In this document: positions 56,921-64,000 of the stretch, piece by piece
Layout: every line of letters starts with the position of its first letter
Position numbering within the stretch: the stretch's first letter is position 1
Source of the DNA: Beta vulgaris subsp. vulgaris
Lineage: Eukaryota; Streptophyta; Magnoliopsida; Caryophyllales; Amaranthaceae
NCBI RefSeq assembly: GCF_026745355.1
Contig: NC_079209.1
Location: 7,216,984 to 7,280,983 of the forward strand
Reading direction: 5' to 3'
Length of the DNA: 64,000 nucleotides
The notes under the pieces: generated by a model
The model's database searches: none
Seen by the model: only the letters and a program-made list of their open reading frames with translations
Told to the model about the DNA's origin: nothing
Translations under genes and position numbers: made by a program

Positions 56921-57286
56921 TTAAAAGAACAAAAGGAGTATTCTAAATTTTCTAATAATCTTCTTCCATACAATCTCCAACTTCGTCATTTTCTTCCACC
57001 TCATCTTCATTATACCATCAACTTCATGTGCATCATTTAATTTAACATCTCTCCAAATTAGCCTTGCTAAAGCTTTTCGTCTTTCAAACATGGAAGCTTT
57101 TCGATGGTCATGAAACATCCCTATATTAACACTTCGACAAAAACTTGCTTCATATTGCACAATTGGTATTTCAAACTTGTGGATTTTTATGAAATTATGA
57201 AGTGTACAAGTGACACAATAATAGACATCTAATACTTTTTTGAAGAAGAAGCAATAACACCGGAGGGAAGTGCGAGTTTCAAGCAA
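56921..57286 (-). pseudogene. Fragment resembling the C-terminus of a PIF/Harbinger transposase
   Basis: The minus-strand frame (about 120 codons) contains VYYCVTCTLHNFIKIHKFE, similar in layout to the hydrophobic-LHNFI motif near the end of Harbinger DDE transposases. It is followed by a charged tail with RKALARLIWRDV. No DDE residues, start region or flanking TIRs are seen, so it would be an inactive remnant. The assignment rests on one motif. Confidence 0.5.
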
Positions 57287-57559
57287 TATAACTACTTTTT
57301 ATTTGTCCGGGCGATACCTTAGGTCAGTTACAATAATCAAATATGTTATTATTTTTAAATTTCGTAATTTATTTTGCTACTTTTCGTATTTTTTATCTAT
57401 TAAGAAATTGAAAAATTCACGTAATATGATATCGATATTCTCTTATAAGTTACGTAATAAGAGCGTTAGAGATGTATATACTTGTTTAAGTATTTTTAGT
57501 TAATTATAATTATTACAAGACTTCATCATATTTTATTTGAAACATTAGACAACAAAGTC

Positions 57560-57705
57560 ATAGTGTATTGATGGTTAAGCTCTTACTTATCATTTCAAAG
57601 GTCACATATAAAACATTTGCATTAGAAATGTGAGGAGAGTGCCATGTGACACATAAACTTTCTTTCGTACGCCTTTAATATATTTGTATATATAGCATAT
57701 CCTAG
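57560..57705 (-). mobile_element. Degenerate Helitron 5' end
   Basis: Read on the minus strand from 57705: ATATATTAAAGGCGTACG, then GTGTCACATGGCACTCTCC. This matches ATATATTAAAAGGCGTGCG and GTGCCACGTGGCGCTCTCC of the Helitron at 26528. No 3' hairpin or CTRR end was found. Confidence 0.5.
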
Positions 57706-58039
57706 TAAAATCCCAAATTTATCAATAAAAAGAGGCATTTTTTTTTTAAAGATATTATTGAAGGTTTCTTATTGTAGCAATACTTTTTTTTTTTTTTTCT
57801 AAAAGACGGTATTTTTAAAAAATATATGTCAAATATAGTTTTAAAATATAGGAGTAGTCAACTATATGTAAATATAGTTTTGTATTTTGTAAATTAGGCA
57901 AGTCAATATTACGTTGCTTAGAATTAGGAGTCATGCATGCTACTGTTACTATTCTACAGTATTAGGCGTGAAATATGCATGCTATTGGTTTTATATATAT
58001 TGACTTGCGAATAACAATCTTGGAGGAAAATATTATATT
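57706..58039. other. AT-rich spacer
   Basis: Contains poly-T runs (57731-57748, 57785-57799). No gene or element is recognised. Confidence 0.4.
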
Positions 58040-58760
58040 AATAATAATTCGATTTTTTCACCAAATACCCCAGAGTTTTCACGAAATTCACCGGGTACTC
58101 TCACGCTTTTGAAAATACACCTAGTACCCTTCAGTTTCAACAAAATACACCCAAATACCCTTAGGTAGTGTTTGGAAACTTGTATTTCATTTCAAATAAT
58201 GGAATTGAAATCTGGAATTTAAAGTTTGTATTTCAATTACTAATCATTGTTTTGTAAAGGGGGTTTGATAGAGGAGAGAGAAATAGAAGTTTAATGGAGG
58301 AGAGAGAAAAAGTGTGGGTTACTAAGGGAGAGAGAAATAAATATTAGAAAGAGAATGAATAAAGTTGGGATAGAGATACTCATAGAGTTGTGATATGTAT
58401 GAGGAGAGAATTTCAAATGACAAGGTAATAACTTGAATTTCAAATTCTACTAATATAGGCTTTTGATAAGAATTTGGACAAATTCCATAATTTCAAATTC
58501 CATGCCATCCAAACAATAGATTTCATCCAAATCCAAGATTTGAAATGAAATCTTGCTATCCAAATATAGCATTAATGAATACAACGGTTAACTTTGTTAA
58601 CCACCATTAGTCATTCACCCTTCTTTTGTTGTTTTAAACTCTAATTAACCACTAATCCTAATCTTACCCCATAATCCTAATCCTAATCCTACCCAGAATC
58701 CTAACCCTAAACCTAACCACCCTCCCCACCACCCCACCACCCCAACAACCCCCACCCAGG
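58040..58760 (-). repeat. Telomere-like repeat element, second copy, interrupted by a Tourist MITE
   Basis: The outer part (CACCAAATACCCC, ACGAAATTCACCGGGTACTC) is the reverse-strand counterpart of 5780-5860. The part 58655-58725 contains degenerate CCTAATC/CCCTAAACC units, the complement of 5645-5720, followed by C-rich CCACCACCCC sequence. Two members in opposite orientation suggest a dispersed mobile family. Confidence 0.6.
58164..58571. mobile_element. Tourist-like MITE, 408 bp
   Basis: GGTAGTGTTTGGAAAC at the left and, in reverse complement, TGCTATATTTGGATAGC at the right are degenerate terminal repeats. Long sub-terminal complementarity (TTTCATTTCAAAT and ATTTGAAATGAAA) supports a folded MITE. 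TTA stands at 58161-58163 and 58572-58574. Confidence 0.8.
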
Positions 58761-59453
58761 GGAGGGGAAAACATAACGGGGACCCTATACGCTCTCTTAA
58801 AATTGGGCCCTTCATATTTAGTTCATTAAAGATATTAGATTCTCAATTAAAAAAATACTTTTACATTGAAAATAATATATAATTACATCATATTAAAATA
58901 ATCTAAACACATTTATTGGAAAATCCCAAAAAAAAAGGAATATGAGTAGAAATTAATGAGAGAAAGTTAAGAGGAGAGAGAAAAGAGTAGCCATTGATGG
59001 GGAAATGGGGATTTGAAGCAGCCAAAGAAAAAAAACCACGCGGGATGGTTGTTATTAATGTGAATAGGTGATGAGTCAGCCGTCATAATTAAAACAGCAA
59101 AAAGTAAAAAAAAAAAATCTACTCCTAACTAGAATCGAACCCACACCCCTTTACTCTGTACCTTACCAATTTACCACTAATCCAAATGCTTTCTTTTTGT
59201 TTTTCCTTCAAACATTTAAAACATATAATATATTTCGGGGTCCTCTATTTTTGGGGCCCTATTCCGTCGCCTATACTGCATGGGCCAAAAACTGCCCCTG
59301 CCCCTACCCTCCCCATCACAACAACAGACCCCCCTCTCCCACGTAGGCTTAATCCACGGCAACCCAACACCCCTCCCCCACCCCGCGTGTCTAACCCTCG
59401 CAGCCCCAACCGAGGTAGTAAGAATATTATGACCTTTTCTAACACAAGAGCTG
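58761..59453. other. Non-coding, GC-variable spacer
   Basis: Includes a C-rich stretch (59280-59415, CCCCTCCCCCACC-like) and, at 59125-59185, a tRNA-like ACTAGAATCGAACCCACACC phrase often seen in plant SINE or Helitron bodies. Nothing firmer can be said. Confidence 0.35.
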
Positions 59454-59768
59454 CTATCTTGTAGAGGTGATCATGGGCCGGGCCGCGGTCAAAAAAATTT
59501 GCCCATTGGCCGGGCCTAAATTCAGGCCGAATTTTTGTATCCAAAACCCGCTATTTCAGGCCGGGCTTAGCGGGCTTTTGCGGGCCAAAACGGGCCGGGC
59601 CAAAAAATAGACTAAAAAGTCGTTTTTAGCTTGCCCAAAGCCCGCCCAAAAAAAAAAAAAAAAACGACAGGGCCGGGCCGGCCCGGCCCCGCGGGCCAAA
59701 AAATTCTGCCCAAAACCGAGCCCAAAAACGAGCCGGACCGGGTCAAAATGATCACCTCTACTATCTTG
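59454..59768. mobile_element. GC-rich hAT MITE, 299 bp, with exact 8-bp target duplication
   Basis: The element 59462-59760 starts TAGAGGTGATCATGGGCCG and ends CAAAATGATCACCTCTA, a TIR of about 13 bp. The octamer CTATCTTG is present at 59454-59461 and 59761-59768, identical. The interior is built of GGCCGGGCC, GGGCCAAAA and GCCCAAA motifs in both orientations and is far richer in GC than its surroundings. Confidence 0.93.
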
Positions 59769-59908
59769 TACACGAATGATCACGGGGGCTCGTCTCATAC
59801 TGTGCCTTAAGTGGGCTCGTGAAATGCTAGCCTGACCAACTGCCATCATTTTGTAGTACTAATAACGTGATTACATAAATTTGTAGTACACTGGTACTAA
59901 TAGAGAAA

Positions 59909-60177
59909 GTCTTGGTAACCAACTGTTTGAGTCCAAAAAAGACTCAAACACTCAAAAAGTTACACATTGGTACCATTATAACCTGGTATTGGTATCACAT
60001 TGTTATCAGGATTGGTACAAAGCAACCTTACTTTGGTATCAAAATTTTCGGACAATGGTACCAATCTAACCTAGCATTGGTACTAAACAACACGCGCGTG
60101 AAATTTCCAAGGCTTAAAATGACCAAATTGCCCCTATTTAAGTCTCCTAAGAGACTCAAACGGTTGGTTGCCTAGAC
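59909..60177. mobile_element. MITE with 25-bp TIRs, superfamily uncertain
   Basis: The left end GTCTTGGTAACCAACTGTTT then GAGTC and the right end, in reverse complement GTCTAGGCAACCAACCGTTT then GAGTC, agree at about 21 of 25 positions. GACTCAAAC/GTTTGAGTC motifs make a second pairing. The interior repeats ATTGGTACCA and TTGGTATCA. I could not settle a target duplication. Confidence 0.7.
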
Positions 60178-60707
60178 AAACTCGGTACTAATATCATTTG
60201 GTCCCAACTCGGCAACTCCCCGTCATAATGGAAAATATAACCAATAAAAAGTCAGACTACTTTACAAATTCTCAACTTGAATATTCTATTTGTTTTTTTG
60301 GGTGGAAGGAATTTATAACGTATATCTCGTGTCGGCCAGACAAATTTCCATTCTTTAGCAAAACAAAACAAAACAACCAACCACAGACCACTATATTTAT
60401 CTTCATTTAATCATTTTCTAATTCATCTGTCCTTGTACAAATTTTTAACACAAAAAAATACTGAAAACCACTGTCAAACGCAGACAAAAAATGTGGTTAG
60501 TGTTCACTTCCTAGCACCTTCAAGTTCAAACCACTTCGGCAAGTCTTTGGTCTACATTATAGATGCTTTGTCAACTACATTGAAATCTAACCATAAAGAG
60601 GTACAAAATCAATCATAGAGAGCCATTTTTTCTGGAAAAGACAACAGCAACCCAGAATAAATCTTGATTGATACATCTTACATAATCAATCAGAAAGGAG
60701 GGAGATA
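60178..60707. other. 5' flank of the acyltransferase gene
   Basis: No other gene is seen. The last 60 bases before the start codon are purine-rich (AGAAAGGAGGGAGATA immediately before ATG). The promoter is presumably here. Confidence 0.45.
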
Positions 60708-61874
60708 ATGGTAGAGCTAGCACAAGATGAGCTGAAAAATTTAGGTAAAGTATGGTTATCTATTTTTGTGTCATTCAGTTATTCTTATGTTATTGGTAAG
60801 ATTACTCAAAAGGGATTTACAAGATTAGTAGCAATACTTCCAGTGATCTCATTATTTCTGATTTTGCCACTAAATCTTACTTCTATTCATTTTTGTGGTT
60901 TAACTGCTTTTTTCATATCTTGGTTAGCAAATTTCAAGCTCTTACTTTTTGCATTTGGTAAACCTCCACTTTGTTTTAATCCTCCTATTTCATTCCCTCT
61001 TTTCCTACTTGTTGCTTGTTTACCCATCAAAATCCAACATCACCCACCTCCCAAAAACTCACCAAATCAAGAAAATAACCAAAACCCAGATCAAAAATCA
61101 CAGAAAAATTCATACCCACATAATAAAAACTCACAACTTCAACAAAATAACCAAAACCCAGATCAAAAACCACAAAATAAATCACACCCATCTCCTCAAA
61201 AATCACTTTGGAATTACCTCATCAAATTCATACTTTTATCACTAATCATCAAAATCTATGATTACAGTGATCAAATACACCCTAAAATCTTATGGCTAAT
61301 CTATTTCTTCCATATTTACTTTGCATTAGAAATAGTCTTAGCAATTCTTGCAAAATCAGCAAACTTTTTTTTAGGATTAGAATTAGAACCTCAATTTAAT
61401 GAACCACTTTTATCAACTTCTCTCCAAGATTTCTGGGGTAAAAGATGGAATCTCATGGTAACAAGCATACTCAGGCCAACTGTATACCTACCCACACTAG
61501 ATCTTTTCAACAAAATCGTCGGCCGTAAAACGGCGTCGTTGCTTGCAATAATTGCAACATTTATAGTTTCAGCAATTATGCACGAGCTAATATTCTACTA
61601 TATTGGGCGAGAATTTCCTACTTTTGAGGTGACGTGGTTCTTTCTCCTCCATGGATTTTGCCTATGTGTTGAGATCTCAATTAAGAAGTATGGAAGAGAG
61701 AGAAAATGGTGGGTCCCACCAAGGTGGTTATCGGGTTTTGCAACGGCGTCGTTTGTGATAGTTACTGGGTTTTGGTTGTTCTTGCCGCCATTGTTGAAAG
61801 CTGGGTTGGATTCTAGAGGACTTGGGGAGTACGCGGTTGCTGGCGCGTTTGTTAAACGTGTTTTAGATCTTTAA
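60708..61874 (+). CDS. Wax synthase-like long-chain-alcohol O-fatty-acyltransferase, intronless, 388 aa
   Basis: The product belongs by motif to the plant wax synthase branch of the MBOAT superfamily, ER membrane enzymes that esterify fatty alcohols with acyl-CoA. Hydrophobic segments lie at about 12-30, 41-62, 64-84, 93-108, 168-183, 194-220, 275-300, 306-324 and 345-362. The family signature LEPQFNEPLLSTSLQDFWGK and RWN is at 226-248, and the putative catalytic His is H292 in SAIMHELIFY. The single exon fits this family. The loop at 110-166, between membrane segments, is an unusual Asn/Gln/Pro/Lys-rich insert with an internal repeat (NNQNPDQK at 123-130 and 147-154). Substrate cannot be told from sequence; other family members make sterol or other esters. 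Confidence 0.92.
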   Translation: MVELAQDELKNLGKVWLSIFVSFSYSYVIGKITQKGFTRLVAILPVISLFLILPLNLTSIHFCGLTAFFISWLANFKLLLFAFGKPPLCFNPPISFPLFLLVACLPIKIQHHPPPKNSPNQENNQNPDQKSQKNSYPHNKNSQLQQNNQNPDQKPQNKSHPSPQKSLWNYLIKFILLSLIIKIYDYSDQIHPKILWLIYFFHIYFALEIVLAILAKSANFFLGLELEPQFNEPLLSTSLQDFWGKRWNLMVTSILRPTVYLPTLDLFNKIVGRKTASLLAIIATFIVSAIMHELIFYYIGREFPTFEVTWFFLLHGFCLCVEISIKKYGRERKWWVPPRWLSGFATASFVIVTGFWLFLPPLLKAGLDSRGLGEYAVAGAFVKRVLDL

Positions 61875-63286
61875 TGGCGGCACATTGTTTGGGTTTAGAG
61901 GTTTTGTAATTGGTGGAATTTGTTTAAATTATTTTAGTTGTAGTGGTAATTTTTAATTTTGTTTTTATTAATGAACTAATGTAAATAATAACCTTGGGAT
62001 GATTTTCCCAAGAGATTTTTGACTAATTCGTTTCCTCCGAGGAATATAAAAGTTATTTTTTTTATATAATGTCGAATTTTTTATATTATTTGTTAGTACA
62101 ACATTAGTAATTTCATATGCAACATTTAACATTTATCATAAAATATTGCTATAATTAAATATTAACATTTAATTTTGATATTTTTAACTTAATAGTTGAA
62201 AGAAACTTACTTCATTTATTCATAAAATTTCATGGGAGGAAGGTTATATGTTATTTCCTGGGAGAGGAATTAGATTTTTTTTTTTTGTGGTTAAAAGAAC
62301 ACCCATTTGCTATAAATAGGTTATAGTTAATTGTTTTTTAGTCGAATTGTCATTTCAATTCAATATTTCTAATCCTTTATTGTCAAATAAAGAAGCCTTA
62401 TATGCATCTCATCGTGAGAGACTAAAATGACATCTCATTGATACCAAAGTAAGGTTTACTTGGTATCAAACTCAAAGTTTTTTTTGATAATAAAAGATCA
62501 AATTAAACAATTAAAGCTTGAGTGGAGTTGCCCAAGTTAGTATCACAGTACACGTTCTCCTCGTGGAGGATTCTTGAGTTCCAAAACTCAAAGTTGATAC
62601 CAAAGTTTATTTGCACTTTGGTATTAAGTAAATATAACTAGTATCAAAGCTCAAATTTGATACCAAAGTTAACTTACAGTTTGGTACCCAATAAGTATAA
62701 TTGGTACCAAAGCTCAAAGTTGATACCAGAGTAAGAGTTACTTTAGTATTGGTACCAATTTTAATGAATTGTATCAATTTTATAAGTTAGTTATTTTATT
62801 TTTTTGCGCGAAATGTTAATAGTGCCTTTGTAATAGATCATTTTGACCTCTCATAATAAGACATTATTTATCTTCTTCCACTATTGTTTTTTAGCCAAAT
62901 TGTCATTTCAATTCGATATTCCTAAATCCTAATCCTGTTTTACCCAAAACTTCTTCCATTAGCTTCACTAGCTTTAATAATAAATCCTCTATTTACCAAC
63001 CACAAATATGAGTTCAAGTTCAATAGTTGATAAATTTGCAGTCAGAACATTTTCCTTCAAACCGATACAACATCAATTGAATTTCAAAAACAGCAATAAA
63101 ATCCTTTCAAGAGGTGAATTGAATGAAAACAATGCATTAGATAAATCTTTTTAACATCAACATCATCTTAACATATTGAAATACCAAGATCAACACTTTT
63201 TCCTTCTGAAAGAAGCATTACAAAACTGTGTTATCAATAAGATGAGTACATAATGAGATTATCTTTCATCTTGAATCTTGATCAAA
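61875..63286. other. Spacer between convergent genes, with a repeat-bearing insert
   Basis: No gene is seen. A ~45-bp phrase (TTGTTTTTTAGTCGAATTGT..., CATTTCAATTCAATATTTCT) at 62331-62375 recurs at 62884-62929. The part between holds GATACCAA/TTGGTATC repeats. The right end probably contains the 3' UTR of the leftward NPF gene. Confidence 0.5.
62436..62765. repeat. Imperfect GATACCAAAG/TTGGTATC repeat cluster
   Basis: The phrases TTGATACCAAAGTTAA-like, TTTGGTACC-like and CAAAGCTCAAAGTTGATACC recur with a spacing of about 55-65 bp, in both orientations. Similar GGTACCA/TGGTATC motifs lie inside the MITE at 59909-60177. Confidence 0.65.
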
Positions 63287-64000
63287 TTAAAGGTGGTTGA
63301 ACATGTTGTCTTCAGTTTCATCATACTCTGGCTCTTCCAACTCTTCTAACACTGAATCGTTATAGCGATAGAAGTATGCCACAATAATATAGATAACAAG
63401 ATTTACAGCACTTAATGCAGCTAATACCCAGTAATAGTTGTCTAATCGACTCTTGTTTAATGTACTTTGAAACCAATTTATTCCACCAATCTTTTGGCTA
63501 ATCTTTCCTACTACATAAACCGAAAGCGCGCTTCCCATAAATCCAACTCCAAACACACCTAATTGGAGATAATTGAAGTACGTAATCATAGACGGAGGAG
63601 CTTGATCACTTACTAGATATGGAACACTCCATTCGCGAATTCCATCTAAAGCACCAAGCAATGCGAATTGTGGTAAAAGCCAAAATATGGTCATAGGCAC
63701 TCTGTCATCTGGCTTATCAATTAAGCCATGACTCTTCACAATTCTTAGCCTTCTTGTCTCGATTTTTGACGCTGCAACGCAGCATAGAATCGAGAATACC
63801 ATTGCTACCGCAACTCCTATAGGAGGAACATAGCGTCTACATGATGTCGAATGTCTAATAATTTTGGTACCCACCATAACAAACAACTTAGAGAAGAGGC
63901 TCTTTGATTGGTCATAGAACCCTAAGAAAAATATCAGAGGGACTTTGATGCGTCCTAATTTCGGGTTCAACGTTGTTGCTTGCTCAAGAAAGTATGTGTC
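63287..64000 (-). CDS. NRT1/PTR FAMILY (NPF) transporter, C-terminal 237 aa, partial
   Basis: An open frame runs from the window edge to the stop at 63287-63289. It is the C-terminal half of a major-facilitator proton-coupled transporter of the NPF family. It starts inside DTYFLEQATTLNPKLGR and continues IKVPLIFFL. It then shows a membrane segment with YVPPIGVAVAMVFSILCCVA, the loop KIETRRLRIVKSHGLIDKPD, FWLLPQFALLGALDGI, the segment YLQLGVFGVGFMGSALS and a last segment (YYWVLAALSAVNLVIYIIVA). An acidic tail (EELEEPEYDETEDN) ends the protein. The layout is closest to what I recall of subfamily NPF5, but substrate (nitrate, peptide, hormone, other) cannot be deduced. The upstream exons lie beyond the window. 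Confidence 0.9.
   Translation of the reverse strand, partial: DTYFLEQATTLNPKLGRIKVPLIFFLGFYDQSKSLFSKLFVMVGTKIIRHSTSCRRYVPPIGVAVAMVFSILCCVAASKIETRRLRIVKSHGLIDKPDDRVPMTIFWLLPQFALLGALDGIREWSVPYLVSDQAPPSMITYFNYLQLGVFGVGFMGSALSVYVVGKISQKIGGINWFQSTLNKSRLDNYYWVLAALSAVNLVIYIIVAYFYRYNDSVLEELEEPEYDETEDNMFNHL

Overview
The window reads as nuclear DNA of a flowering plant, most likely a eudicot. It holds intron-rich housekeeping genes with GT-AG introns and in-frame junctions, plant families (wax synthase-type acyltransferase, NRT1/PTR transporter, plant RhoGDI, plant mobile domain), and many plant-type transposon relics. I cannot name the species. Comparisons between copies were made by eye, so boundaries of diverged repeats are approximate to tens of bases.

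Layout. 1-2.7 kb: 3' part of a decayed Ty1/copia retrotransposon. 2.7-11.4 kb: gene-free repeats, including two minisatellites, a Tourist and two Stowaway MITEs, a telomere-like repeat and a 1.0-kb hAT element with an exact 8-bp target duplication. 11.4-18.2 kb (minus): complete 8-exon EMC3 gene, whose large last intron hosts a Mutator-type MITE and a Stowaway. 18.5-22.8 kb: hAT MITE, Stowaways, an LTR relic and a CACTA end. 23.0-26.5 kb (plus): 3-exon gene for a putative plastid glycine-rich membrane protein, followed by a small Helitron. 29.3-32.1 kb (plus): 5-exon RhoGDI gene. 32.4-50.3 kb: a complex mosaic of segmental duplications. 44.1-44.7 kb (plus): small 3-exon gene for a charged, probably nuclear protein. 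49.8-55.5 kb (plus): 9-exon USP39/Sad1-like spliceosomal gene. 55.5-60.7 kb: SINE, microsatellite, Harbinger fragment and MITEs. 60.7-61.9 kb (plus): intronless wax synthase-like gene. 63.3-64.0 kb (minus): last exon of an NPF transporter, cut by the window edge.

The most unusual part is 32-50 kb. The 5' leader and part of intron 1 of the USP39-like gene exist in a second, rearranged copy directly upstream of the small 44-kb gene, with USP39 coding exon 1 missing. That copy is split by about 6 kb of foreign DNA bounded by a ~40-bp direct repeat. The foreign DNA contains an LTR with a primer-binding site and two plant-mobile-domain (PMD) pseudogene palindromes. The palindromes are inverted relative to each other and flank a ~2.4-kb copy of the RhoGDI 3' flank. 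A third, diverged copy of that flank lies at 45.7-47.0 kb. The repeated copies supply several filled/empty-site comparisons for the MITEs.

The genes do not form a pathway. They are unrelated single genes (ER membrane insertion, Rho GTPase regulation, pre-mRNA splicing, wax ester synthesis, transport) separated by mobile DNA.
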